Positions 23,201-32,876 of a DNA stretch of 64,000 nucleotides are shown one piece after another (the stretch's first letter is position 1; every line of letters begins with the position of its first letter). The notes beneath the pieces were generated by a model. The model made no database searches. It was not told the DNA's origin and saw only the letters and a program-made list of their open reading frames with translations. The DNA lies in NCBI GenBank assembly GCA_001936135.1, contig CP012816.1, positions 1,429,501-1,493,500 on the forward strand. The letters are read 5' to 3'. The position numbers and the translations under genes were made by a program. The stretch is from Saccharomycopsis fibuligera x Saccharomycopsis cf. fibuligera. Lineage: Eukaryota; Ascomycota; Saccharomycetes; Ascoideales; Saccharomycopsidaceae.

Positions 23201-25034
23201 GCACTTGAAAAATTTGGAGCAATGGCATTTGTACAACTATTTGGAATCAAAGCACACCCATACTAGTGTTGGGTTATTGTTAGGTATGTCAGCAAGTGCC
23301 CGAGGATCAATGGATATGAACTTGACAAAAGTTTTATCAGTGCATGTAGTTGCCCTATTGCCACAGGGTGCAACAGATTTGAATGTTTCACTTTCAGTGC
23401 AAACAGCAGGGCTTGTGGGAATAGGTTTGTTGTACTTAGAAACTCAACATCGTCGCATGAGCGAAATTCTTCTTTCTCAAATAAGCAATAAGATATCATA
23501 TAATGATAAGATGATTGTTGATGAAGGCTATAGATTGGCAGCCGGGATTGCTCTAGGTTATGTTAACTTGGGTAAAGGCAATGATTTGAAAGGGCTTAAT
23601 GATACTCATATTACAGACAGACTACTATCCATGGCGGTTTCATTAAAAGATGTGCAAATGTCCCAAGAGTATGATAAATCAGCCCCGGGCGCAGTTATTG
23701 CTTTAGGGCTCATATACATCAAAACCAATAACTACAATATTGCCTCAAAATTGCAAGTTCCGCAAACTGAAAAACTATTAGATTATGTTAGGCCAGATTT
23801 GCTTTTATTGCGTATAGTGGCAAGGAATTTGATTTTGTGGGATAGCGTTTCGCAGACCAATGACTGGGTCGAATCGCAAATTCCTTCATGCTTATTGCAC
23901 AAGTACTCCATTACTAAAGTAAGGTATTTGGACAGCGATCAGCTTACATATTTCAATTGTTTAGCTGGTGCATGTACATCCATGGCTCTTAAGTTTGCAT
24001 CTACTGGGGACCTTACTGCTAGAGACGTGATTCTTTTTTACTTGGATCATTTTATGAGAATTACCGCGCTGCCTACAACTACATTTGATGAAAGAATTAC
24101 CCAGGCTAGCGCTGCATCTATTCAAGATATGTTATCATTATCTGTGTCAATTATCATGGCAGGAACTGGCGATTTGGAAACTTTCAAAAGATTGAGAGCG
24201 TTGCATAACAGAACCAACAAGACTATAACCTATGCGAATTACGCTGCTCTGAGTATGGCTTTAGGATTTTTATTTATTGCTAGCGGGGAGTATGCGTTTG
24301 ATGATTCAAATTTTGCTATTGCTGCGTTGTTGACTGCCATATACCCCGCTCAAAATAACGGTAGTGGAAATGAATCACAGGTTTATTTACAAGCACTCAG
24401 ACACTTTTGGGTACTATCGACCCAGCCTCGTTGTTTGGTGGCCAGAGATGTTGATACATCAAGACCGGTTGAGTTACCGATTGAAATTGTCTTGAAGAAT
24501 GGAGAACAATTGCTTTTAAATGCACCTTGCTTGTTGCCTAGATTAGCGGATATTTTGTCCATTAGGACATTATCGGATGAGTACTTTGAAGTTTATTTGA
24601 ATTTTGAGCAAAACTATGAGGTATACCATACTTTTATTAAAAATTTGACTATTCATGTTTACAAAAAGAAAGAGTATCAAAAATCACAAGATCTGTTTAA
24701 ATCTATATTGGAAAACATCTCCAACGAATTTGAGCAATTCAAAATTAGTCAAACTGACAGAGCTTGTGACATTATTCTCAAAAACACTAGCGAGGTAGCA
24801 AATGAGCATGAATCTTTAGTTGATTCCCTGGTTAATAATGCGCGATTTGAAATCAGTAGTATGGTGAAACTGCCACAAAACATTGATGATTTGTGGAATA
24901 TCAAACTCATTTTTGCTTTTTATGAAAAAATCAAGGATGTTAAAACGTATTATTTGTCTTCTGAGTTCGTGGAATTGTTAAAGATTGACTTGTGGAAACT
25001 TTCCAGGACGTTACGTGGGCAATCAAGTACGTAA
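20229..25034 (+). CDS. APC1: Anaphase-promoting complex scaffold subunit Apc1
   Basis: Largest subunit of the APC/C ubiquitin ligase, the platform joining the catalytic and TPR arms; it drives mitotic exit. Product of 1,601 residues (about 1,748 in S. cerevisiae). The N-terminal beta-propeller part contains Ser/Thr- and Asn-rich inserts (about residues 90-105, 240-330 and 415-440), possible phosphorylation sites. Proteasome/cyclosome repeats are recognisable near residues 990-1,250: NSQHGGFLLGLGLNGHL, then GLLLGMSASARGSMD, then GLVGIGLLYLETQHRRMSEILL, in the order typical of Apc1. Starts at the ATG at 20229. Convergent with SEH1, 129 bases apart. The PC-repeat signature separates it from the proteasome subunits Rpn1/Rpn2. 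Confidence 0.94.
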   Translation: MTEIGLPAIRLASKNIDQFRSSSSSSPQDYTITLYSKSEVLLVSPTEVLWLKNDVLVRKIKYDNDDDRIVNAHLVHFNNTSFPNKLTTSSSTNSSSVSSSVSISKKKALAVILLNRAHMYFEDDETHFFSFPFNIKKSLLFENGLILERQLPTNQDANPILSNPMLSSHVTSSKINFLTLLDPLSELGMVVSSSTSSFSPNEEMVWFPQNPKCSLAVTFNLSNHIIAIYHVRILAHSKNKPTHNSGVKRSSIRKRSLSRKSSVPNSAAVSSVNENDLNNMDDPAAQSASNRTHARRSVSHSEMLSYDRMASNADVTGMDLNDTSSMNIGNSSANGPENIVFRKDMVLTKIEKVQFNYNIEKLKVFSLSFASKQGIAIVNKETKHTEVLIFKSSTNSVNLPSYQSSYNFKCLDALPLSSSSSLSSSPDGSLPSSSSDHGAYLIALQEDRSSIRLINPFLNLKSHDLNLQKISKPIKSLDHCTDYSIALTDTDSKTHIIQLLVESQDELTKRCLQSLKYIFGPYAFEYIWLNWLSALTINSKGSEWQSFIVTLLSVLVPVGTDFSDLKVSNEIIDQLEKANLLNKSSKTNISERYQKSLNNMAPNAVLALHLLREDLKLNVLEHNANSRFDILLAQLVAWLGWSDHWIKYYIRDANCLDLKARFPVIEPLNMPPNLLKSLCSIFTDELTPYITFSQLSEENDVIDEIITPRTYYILRIFEAIVSPQFSATDVVNLMVEYGIDSFDIETYPIGISLPLKEYLSFCRNSATVDSSLQFINLLGRKDLEKYLKNEKGGQKSILYNPIVSRDVHQIIQSIKSDEPLSAWDGHSEADRLSITKLIFSTDRRFYEITRLLQSSKIQTVTMNAPNDINEYDLLKSQKQLSTLVALRTLTIPFGRGALFLSSRMPILTEKFPIPKLNFDTLIQPANTTLSLDKESIDPNLIEWGYFHNGVSAGLTVLRSAENIAASWIVFNKPNGLNSQHGGFLLGLGLNGHLKNLEQWHLYNYLESKHTHTSVGLLLGMSASARGSMDMNLTKVLSVHVVALLPQGATDLNVSLSVQTAGLVGIGLLYLETQHRRMSEILLSQISNKISYNDKMIVDEGYRLAAGIALGYVNLGKGNDLKGLNDTHITDRLLSMAVSLKDVQMSQEYDKSAPGAVIALGLIYIKTNNYNIASKLQVPQTEKLLDYVRPDLLLLRIVARNLILWDSVSQTNDWVESQIPSCLLHKYSITKVRYLDSDQLTYFNCLAGACTSMALKFASTGDLTARDVILFYLDHFMRITALPTTTFDERITQASAASIQDMLSLSVSIIMAGTGDLETFKRLRALHNRTNKTITYANYAALSMALGFLFIASGEYAFDDSNFAIAALLTAIYPAQNNGSGNESQVYLQALRHFWVLSTQPRCLVARDVDTSRPVELPIEIVLKNGEQLLLNAPCLLPRLADILSIRTLSDEYFEVYLNFEQNYEVYHTFIKNLTIHVYKKKEYQKSQDLFKSILENISNEFEQFKISQTDRACDIILKNTSEVANEHESLVDSLVNNARFEISSMVKLPQNIDDLWNIKLIFAFYEKIKDVKTYYLSSEFVELLKIDLWKLSRTLRGQSST

Positions 25035-25163
25035 AGTAGTGTATTATTAGCATTAGATTAAAAAACAAAAAACCAATAGTAATAAATAAATTTAGAAAGA
25101 AACAAAGAAAACATAGAAAATAAACCAAAATAGTAATTAATCAATTAATTAGCCAAATCCTTA

Positions 25164-26243
25164 CTAGTCCTTTTGCTGGGCAGAAGTTGTAGCTATACAT
25201 CTATACTCATTCAATCTACTTGCTTTCCAGAAGCGCACTTTGCCATCATCACCACTACTGCTTAGCACCGTACCAGTACTATTCCAGCTAACGGACCACA
25301 CTTCAGACTTGTGATCATCATTTTTTGCCAATAATGTTGTTTCTAGTCTATTTTCCAATTCGTCACTGTTTTTACTACGATCAAAATCGACAAACTCCTG
25401 ATCTTCATTAATTGCAGCTTCTCTACCAGTGCCATTCAAGCTGCTATTACTATAATTATTAATATTATTATTAGAAGAATCCACATTTCTATCATTGATC
25501 TTGTATATCCGAACATATCCGTCTTTACTAGCAGTGGCCAAAAGCTCATATGATCTTCCCATTGAAGGAGCCCAAGCGACATCTCTTATGATACTGTTGT
25601 GATCTGGTAAGGATTTGGCTTTGCGGTATTTGTTACTCTTTGGATCCCTAAGCAAGATGATACAAACGTCCAATGCGGTAACGGCAATTTTCTCCTGAGC
25701 GAATTTTGATTGGCACCAATTCACAGTAAAGTTTGCCGGTCTATTGATGTTTGCTGGTTTCGGAAGCAAAGGCACCAGCTGGACAAGCTGCCAGTCCAGC
25801 AAATCGCTAATATTAAGAGCTTCATAAATGCGAAGCACCCCATCAGCACCAACAGTAGCAAGCCTCAAAGTTTCCAAGTATCCTGGTGCAAAAGATAAGT
25901 CAAATAATGGGCCCTGGGCATCATTTATGGTAGCAAGACGCTTATAACATGATCCTGACCCGGAGGGAGATTCTGGTCTGTGTTCCCACACTTTGACGGT
26001 ACGGTCATATGAAACCGATGCTAAAAGTTGACCGTATTCTGGTGGGGCAAAGGCTAATTTGACAATACTCAGATCATGTGCTTTCCAACTGTCTCTCAAT
26101 TGCCATTTATTTGTATTTGAATGAAGAGTAAAGACGCGAATATGACGGTCTGAAGAGCAAGTCGCGAGAGTCTTGCCATAGTAGTCAAAGGCAACGTCGT
26201 GGATGAGGTCCTCGTGACCCGCCACTATTGGTTGAAGACCCAT
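25164..26243 (-). CDS. SEH1: Nucleoporin / SEA complex WD40 protein Seh1
   Basis: Seh1 is a seven-bladed-type beta-propeller shared by the Nup84 (Y) complex of the nuclear pore and the SEA complex, which controls TORC1 at the vacuole. The 359-residue product (349 in S. cerevisiae) begins GHEDLIHDVAFDYYGKTLATCSSD and shows WD repeats such as SWKAHDLSIVKLAFAPPEYG and the last one, HKSEVWSVSWNSTGTVLSSSGDDGK-type blade near residue 325. An Asn/Ser-rich loop (bases about 25435-25490) sits between blades 5 and 6, where yeast Seh1 also has a variable acidic loop. Start is the ATG at 26243. Shares a short divergent promoter with DOM34. Sec13 is a related propeller but matches the sequence less well. 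Confidence 0.95.
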   Translation of the reverse strand: MGLQPIVAGHEDLIHDVAFDYYGKTLATCSSDRHIRVFTLHSNTNKWQLRDSWKAHDLSIVKLAFAPPEYGQLLASVSYDRTVKVWEHRPESPSGSGSCYKRLATINDAQGPLFDLSFAPGYLETLRLATVGADGVLRIYEALNISDLLDWQLVQLVPLLPKPANINRPANFTVNWCQSKFAQEKIAVTALDVCIILLRDPKSNKYRKAKSLPDHNSIIRDVAWAPSMGRSYELLATASKDGYVRIYKINDRNVDSSNNNINNYSNSSLNGTGREAAINEDQEFVDFDRSKNSDELENRLETTLLAKNDDHKSEVWSVSWNSTGTVLSSSGDDGKVRFWKASRLNEYRCIATTSAQQKD

Positions 26244-26573
26244 TTGTGATTAATATTTACTATGTTTTGATTGTTGTGGCTATCGGCTAAATATTGGCAG
26301 TACTAAGAAACTAGCGGGCTTTAATCTTTGTCTCAACAGTTGTTTACTCTATTCTCTGTACTGCAATTAAAGATGTTGATATTTTTTGTTTTCCATGTTA
26401 TCGAATTTCTTTCCTCTTGGCGGGGCTCACAACGCGCAGCATCAAAGCAATGGAAAAAAGAATAAAGCAAAAAGTTTACATCATGACTATATATAAATCT
26501 TTCGAGACAACATTATTCATATTCTAGTCTATAAATCTGTAGCCACAGTTTATACCAGGCAAGGCAATTTACA
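26244..26573. other. Divergent promoter SEH1 / DOM34
   Basis: 330 bases. A TATA-like TATATATAAA is at about 26488-26497, about 80 bases before the DOM34 ATG. No other site recognised. Confidence 0.45.
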
Positions 26574-27725
26574 ATGAAACTCCTTGCGGAAAATATTTCG
26601 AATAGCAAGGAAAGCAGCGTCACAGTCCAGGCTCAAGATAAAGAAGATCTTTGGATTCTCTACAATTTGATTCAGAAGGATGACCGTATCACGGTGACCA
26701 CCACGCGAAACTATCAAAAAGAGGGCTCTAGTAAAGTGGAAAGAGTTTTAGTCAAATTACAATTGCGAATTGCCAACATTGAATATGAAGCCGAAAGTTC
26801 GACATTGCGATGTAAAGGGCGTACGGTCAGTGAACACAAGTATGTGCCGATAGGATCGTACCATACTGCGGTCATTGATACCAAATATGCATTTACTTTA
26901 TACAAGGACGAATTCGATAGCTATTCATTGGACATTATTCACGAAGCTACTAGCATTACTGAAAGAGCAGAAATTGGTGCTGTGGTTTTACATGAAGGTG
27001 TTGCTCATTTTTGTCTAATTACGGACACAATGCGTATTCTTGTGGCCAAAGTTGAAAAATCCATCCCGAAGAAAAGACGTGGTGGTGGCGACACTTCAGG
27101 TTACGATAAAGCAATGGAAAAATTTTTCAACAATTGTTATGAGACATTCAAACGGAAATTCGACTTACTGAAATTGAAAGTAATTTTGCTTGCTAGTCCA
27201 GGAGCAGTAGCACAAACTCTTCTTGAGCACATCATGGCCAAAGCAGCCACCGAAGACGAGAAATTAATCATGCAATCTAAAAGTAAGTTCGTCATTGCAC
27301 ATTCTTATAATGGGTACTTGCAAGCACTCGATGAGACTCTCAAGACGCCCGCAGTGGTACAACAGCTAAAAGATACCAAATACATAAAAGATGCACAACT
27401 TTTAGACCGATTCTTCATGGAGTTAAATAAGGACAATGGGATTGCTTGGTATGGTAAGGAAGAATGCACCAAAGCTATTGGCATCGAAGGTGCAGTGAGC
27501 CATTTGTTGATTACGGATTCGCTATTTAGGAGTGATGATGTCAAGGAAAGAAAAAGTTATATTGCTTTGAGTGATAAAGTGAAAGAACAGGGTGGAGAAG
27601 TATCGATATTTTCAAGTTTGCATGATTCTGGCGAACAGTTGGATAAAATTACAGGTATAGCGGTGATTTTGAACTATCCGTTACCAGATTTAGATGAGAG
27701 TGATGACGAGGAGAATGATGATTAA
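26574..27725 (+). CDS. DOM34: Ribosome rescue factor Dom34 (Pelota)
   Basis: Dom34 with the GTPase Hbs1 recognises stalled ribosomes with an empty A site, promoting subunit dissociation and no-go decay. The 383-residue product (386 in S. cerevisiae) has the three eRF1-like domains in order: N-terminal Sm-fold domain with the DDxxTVTTTR-type loop (KDDRITVTTTRNYQKEG), central domain (VILLASPG, SKFVIAHSYNGYLQAL) and C-terminal domain (AIGIEGAVSHLLITDSLFRSDDV, VSIFSSLHDSGEQLDKITGIAVILNYPLP), ending in an acidic tail. No GGQ motif is present, as expected for Dom34 rather than eRF1. An in-frame CTG codon in FDLLKLKVILLASPG (second of the paired leucines) lies where relatives often have a polar residue, which fits reading as Ser. 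Confidence 0.96.
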   Translation: MKLLAENISNSKESSVTVQAQDKEDLWILYNLIQKDDRITVTTTRNYQKEGSSKVERVLVKLQLRIANIEYEAESSTLRCKGRTVSEHKYVPIGSYHTAVIDTKYAFTLYKDEFDSYSLDIIHEATSITERAEIGAVVLHEGVAHFCLITDTMRILVAKVEKSIPKKRRGGGDTSGYDKAMEKFFNNCYETFKRKFDLLKLKVILLASPGAVAQTLLEHIMAKAATEDEKLIMQSKSKFVIAHSYNGYLQALDETLKTPAVVQQLKDTKYIKDAQLLDRFFMELNKDNGIAWYGKEECTKAIGIEGAVSHLLITDSLFRSDDVKERKSYIALSDKVKEQGGEVSIFSSLHDSGEQLDKITGIAVILNYPLPDLDESDDEENDD

Positions 27726-28160
27726 AAATGGCAAGTAGCGGGTTCATAAAAATTAAAGAAAAAGACATTCAAAACTTTTATGTATTGTAGAAGTTTCCAC
27801 ATTTGAGACCTGTGCTGTAAACTCAAGATATATTTTGACGTTCCATCTGTAGGTACATCAGATAGGCTTATTTATTTGCACTTGATAACTAAAAAAAATT
27901 TAAAACTAGGTAGATCAACTAGGACAAACCTATTTATTTATAATGCAGGATAAAAAAAAAAAAAAAACCGAAAAATTAAATAAGCAGAACCATTAGCTAA
28001 GTTGGTAATTAGGTGAGTAAATATGCCAGTGGCTATAGTCGAATAATGACTGAACTGAAATGATTAGAGTCGTGAAGGGGGCATAAACATGAGCGGGTGA
28101 CATACAATTACTATAAAAAAAATAAGGCCTTTAGTAGCTATCCTTTAGTCAGTCAATTAA
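27726..28160. other. Convergent 3' spacer DOM34 / phosphatase-like gene
   Basis: 435 AT-rich bases with an A run at 27953-27967. No gene seen. Confidence 0.5.
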
Positions 28161-29318
28161 CTATTCATAACTTCTTTTGCTTTTCCTTTTCTGAAATGAG
28201 CCATTATTACTGTTACTATTACCACCACTACTATCCGTGGCAAACGAGTTGGAAAAGTTTCTCTTCAACGTTTCATTCTGATTTCGATTATAATAGAACC
28301 GTTGATTTGCAGTCACATTCAACCTATACTGTTCCAACACACCGAAAAAATTCTCATTATTGATAAAGACATCGTCCACTGATTTGTAATTTTTGAGTAA
28401 AATGAGTGCATCGAGAGTAGTAAGACTTGGGTTAATGTTAATTAGGTAAGCAATGGCAAGTAGCAATGCTCGACGTTTGTGGCTTTCAGTTTCGTTATCA
28501 TCAAGAATCAAGATCCCGGTTTGAGGGAAATTTTGTCTAATTGTTTGAATCAAATTCACAAGGTTTTCAACTAATGAGAGCTTATCTTTGATGGTGATTA
28601 CCGGCGAAGTGATATCAGAGGCACCACTTAAAGCAGCAGTTGAGCTATCAGAGTATTTGCTTGAATTGAGTACTGCACTGAGTATAGAATTGTATTTGGA
28701 GATAAATTTAAGCACCTGGCTGACGTTTTTTTGAAACGTAGAAGAACTTGACGAAAACGAAGATGATGGCGATGATGCAGCTAATGACTTGAATGATGGA
28801 TCAACCACAAGCACACAGTATTCTGGTGGAGTCAAGTCAATATGACGATTTTTGAGAAAATGTTTAGTGATAGTAGTAGTACTGATGCAAGAGATGATGA
28901 ATTTAATGCTATTGTTAGCGAAAAAAGCTGGGTTATTCAAGATTCGCACATCGCCTATCCACATACTCGAACTGAATTGGCGCGGGATAGCTAGTTTATT
29001 GTGAGACTGGAGATAAATGGTCTGGTTCATTGGGTGATTATGAGAGTGATGAGAATGTGAATGTGAATGAGAGTGGGCGTGAGAATTTAAATGTATATGT
29101 GAATCATGAGAATTGTCAAGGTCAGACACACTAACGACGGATGGTACCATTGGAGCTATTACTGGGGATTGCGGTAGTTGCATTTGCAGTGACAGTATTG
29201 TAGATCCTTGTACCTGTTGTTGTTGTAAAACTGGGGAGGCAATGACATAGTCCTGAGAGTCCAAGAGGTCGTACTTGTAGGAAGACAAGTACTCATCCGA
29301 GTGATCATGAATTAGCAT
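28161..29318 (-). CDS. Dual-specificity-phosphatase-like protein lacking the Cys-x5-Arg motif
   Basis: Not securely recognised. The 385-residue product has a His-rich stretch with alternating Ser-His (residues about 71-95), then a segment resembling the start of dual-specificity phosphatase domains (MWIGDVRILNN, then FIISCIS), an Asn/Ser-rich linker, and a C-terminal part that parallels the phosphatase core: ILILDDNETESHKRR (about residues 269-283) where an active enzyme has a beta strand plus HCx5R, followed by LLLAIAYLI and a helix ending NENFFGVLEQYRL. No Cys or HC is present in the loop, so catalysis is not expected. It may bind a partner or phosphoprotein; that is inference. The last 30 residues are Asn/Ser-rich and basic. 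Start is the ATG at 29318; the gene shares a 3.5-kb divergent upstream region with the mannosyltransferase. Confidence 0.6.
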   Translation of the reverse strand: MLIHDHSDEYLSSYKYDLLDSQDYVIASPVLQQQQVQGSTILSLQMQLPQSPVIAPMVPSVVSVSDLDNSHDSHIHLNSHAHSHSHSHSHHSHNHPMNQTIYLQSHNKLAIPRQFSSSMWIGDVRILNNPAFFANNSIKFIISCISTTTITKHFLKNRHIDLTPPEYCVLVVDPSFKSLAASSPSSSFSSSSSTFQKNVSQVLKFISKYNSILSAVLNSSKYSDSSTAALSGASDITSPVITIKDKLSLVENLVNLIQTIRQNFPQTGILILDDNETESHKRRALLLAIAYLININPSLTTLDALILLKNYKSVDDVFINNENFFGVLEQYRLNVTANQRFYYNRNQNETLKRNFSNSFATDSSGGNSNSNNGSFQKRKSKRSYE

Positions 29319-31950
29319 TATGGTTGTCTATGATGCTAGTTAGTGAAATATGAACCCGTGAGATTTATATTTGATATAATAATAAGGTGAGGAAATTATG
29401 TCTTCTTGTATAGTAGTGATTATAGCGATGAGCTGGCGATGACTCAGATTGAGGTGAATACAAAAAGGCAGTCAGCAAGACAGTTCAACGTGGCAAAAGG
29501 CAGTTTACACACTCTGGATTTCAAAAGAAAAAAAAAAAAAAAAAAAAAAAAAAATAAGCAGGACAGGACCTGACTAAAAATATATTTGCGCTGAGATGAG
29601 CTGTTGATGGTTAGCTTTTACAATATATACAGATCTTTCCCCGATAATTTATTTGTTTTCACAACTTTTATAAATTCACGTTATTGGCACAGTACTACAT
29701 TTGTTCTCCGGCCTTTTCTCTTCACCATTCCCCGGAATCGCCCAACCAAACCACCGGCACTGAAAAACACTCATAAAAACTCATTCAGAAAAACCGTCTT
29801 TGCCCACACCGGAATGCCGCTCTTGCCACTACTGCAGATATTGCTGTGCATTTCGCATCTCGCATTGCCGTGCATGGTGCGTCACCGCGGCGCTGGTAGC
29901 GGCCTTCTGTAGAAAATAGCCAAAGAGCAGTTTTTGCGCTCTCCAGAATTCTAATATTGGTGATTCAGCTGGGTAGTTTCAGTGGTGATCAAAACGAGAA
30001 CCAATCTATCCAATAACGTTACATGCTGAGCGGATATCCGCACATACAGGCCATAAAACAGCAGGTCCAAATTATCCACTTCGGTGGGCGGCAAGAACAC
30101 TTGTTCTGCTTTAAGAAGCTTGCACTCTACGGATTGTTCTATTGAGTCTTCTGATGGTTACCTATAGCTTGTGCTATATAGCCGACTAACTAGCCACACA
30201 TGGTAATTATAAGCAGTAACACAGTGTTTATCAGTCTCATCAGTTCAAAATACAAAAGCCCCCTTTATTATTATACTCTGTGTGCCATCACTAAACACCG
30301 GTGCGACTGTGGAACCTATAAAGGCCCGGATCTTATGTCTTCGAATTGCTGCACAAACAAAAAACAAGAAAAAAAAAAGTAGGTGTTATTCAAAGATCAC
30401 AATTATGGTCTGTTTTTGAATAAACAAATGTGTACTGCGACAATTACTAATTATCTAACACCAGCTTTTGGCAGCGCTGCTGGGTCCGACTGCTGCTTTA
30501 ACGGATCAGGAATCTTTTTTCTGTGCTGCCCTATTAATGTTATGGAAATTGTAAATTGGGTCACAAAATTGCTGCCTTTTGACGCAGAATGCTGTTTCAC
30601 ACTGCATATTGCTGTTTTATACTGCTCTGTTAAGCGCAGTAGACAATAGGGACCCTCGAGAACCGGTAAACGCAAAATATTCCGTATACCGGACAAAAAC
30701 AACTGCTTCCTGACAATATTAACATGCTCATGGGATATATCCATGGATATTTGTACTACATACATCTCTCTGTGTTGCTTGACGAAAAACTGCGATTATG
30801 AATATGTAAAGTGGTTCACACATTCTACTTTGAATAACACAACTCAAAAACCTTTACTTGATATATTGCTTGCACACCAACTGTCACCATCACTGTCACC
30901 ATCACTGTCACCATCATCAACAGGATTTTCTCCGGGCCTGTATTGGCTAGCTGTCAACTACTAGAATTATTCGTACTAAAATTTTAACGTCTCTTAATGC
31001 ACGGAAAGGCACCTAATGGGATATATCAGACATATAAACTCGGGGTTGTAGGCACAAAATGGTGCAGAATGCTACCTAGCGGCATCTCGTTTTTGTAGTG
31101 CACTAATTTGGCAGCAACGGCATCACCAACACTAGCTGTTCTTACTTAGCTTGCAGCCTACAGGTCTATTGCCTGGACCTGCCCTAATTATGTCGATCTT
31201 CATTTATTTGCAAATGCCGGCATGATAACTGCTGTTGCTTAAAATGTGGATAGCGGCGATCACTGACGAAACTGTTTACAAAATTATAATATAAGCCCTA
31301 TACGGTGCTATGTGCCTCGGTATTTGATTAGGAAACGTGTTAAGTCAGTAATAGTAAGCCTAATTGGCTGGAAAAGTTATGTACAACCCAACCTTAAACA
31401 TCTTCGACCTCTGTTTGCCAGCTGGTTGTCGGTATGCAATTTTATAGACTGCGGACTACGTAAAAATGCCACTTAGGGCTTATAACCACGGAGGTGCCAA
31501 GGAATATATACAGTAGTCTTGTCGTTGTTGTTTTATATGCAGTATCAGATCCGACTGCTAGTCCCCCACTAGCGTTACAGTTTACAATATTGCTGATAGT
31601 TTTCTATTTTTAGTAAGATTTTTTTTTCTAAAATTCAATGCAGTTACTCTTACTTTCATGATAACCACAAGACTATGATGTTTTTTTTACTGTGTTGAGA
31701 ATGGGTTCCAATGGCATTCGAAAAAATTCACGAAATAAGAAAGAGTAATTTATCTTCAACTGCAAGTACAATATTTGACTAGGTATTTTGCCTGGGTAAA
31801 TGCTAAAATTTCAGCGTCAATAACAATATCAGTACGTGGTAATGATCATAATGTTGGATTACTTACACGAAGCATCAAAAAGATTTTATAGATGGATTAT
31901 AAAAAGTTATAAATTTGAGATTCGTTCATTTGGCTAGTATGCACGAATAG

Positions 31951-31984
<34 letters not shown>

Positions 31985-32876
31985 AAAGGTAGAGTTTGAT
32001 GGAATGTAGTGTGTCTCACTTGTCATGAGATTACGTATAAGCAGACTATAAAATTGAAGTTTTCTGTAAATAAGTATAAACTCTTTGAAAAAGGTGGAGA
32101 TATTCAAACTTTTGGCGAACATAGTGAATTTCGTTGTTTGTCAGTTTTCTGGACTTTTGTCACCGGAAATTCTCATCACGATGAACTTTCTCCTCAGTTT
32201 GATCTAAGATGTCTTCAATATTGTCTGCGCTGAATTGTAAATGAGCAGTGCATTTTCAATACATATCTTTTACTTCCTTTTTTTAATTGTATATAAAGAT
32301 AGTAAGAGTAAATGATAGCAGAACCTTAATACCATATATCCATACTCTTACTTTTGTACTCTCTTAATAGTCGTGATACCACATTTCTAGTTTAAAGAAA
32401 CAAAGGAAAAGAAGGGGTGTATACCCCTAGGGCTTGACCGGAAATAGCACATAAAAGCATTAACAATTGAATTCCTTTAAGTTTAAATTACCATAAATTG
32501 ACATAGGTTCAATTATTTATATCTATCTATCCATCCGGCATTGCTGCTGCCCTCGGAGCACGTCTTTGGGTACCGCCCTGCGGGGTCATTAAAATTTGGC
32601 AAAACAGTGAAAAAATAGGATCAACACAGCCCTTTTACTGGTTGAAAATGCTGTCGCGGTGATATTTTTATCTGATTGCCCTTGGCCCCTCTTTTTTGAT
32701 AGCTCAAACACACTAACCTGTGGGCTATCAAATTATATCTTTTATGCACATATGGAAGAAATCGAGTGCCTACAGGCATCTACATCAACATATTTTTCAC
32801 AATTCTTATACCTTTAATATATACATTTGATACAAATAAATGGACAACAAGTACAACAGATACAACAAGCGCAATA
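29319..32876. other. 3.5-kb ORF-poor divergent region
   Basis: Lies between the phosphatase-like gene and the MNN1-family gene. It contains an A tract of about 27 at 29528-29554, a T tract of about 30 at 31953-31982, and a 12-bp tandem repeat at about 30881-30913. The frames I checked are short, biased to no family and often overlap on both strands. No tRNA, snoRNA or mobile element recognised. A CCTCGG hexamer lies near 32552-32557. Confidence 0.55.
30881..30913 (+). repeat. 12-bp tandem repeat, about 3 copies (CTGTCACCATCA)
   Basis: Three near-identical units in the intergenic region, trailing into CATCATC. Small and of unknown role. Confidence 0.8.

Noticed and set aside
30383-30765. Overlapping frames on both strands in the 29-33 kb gap
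   Set aside because: Mutual overlap and lack of any family match suggest chance.
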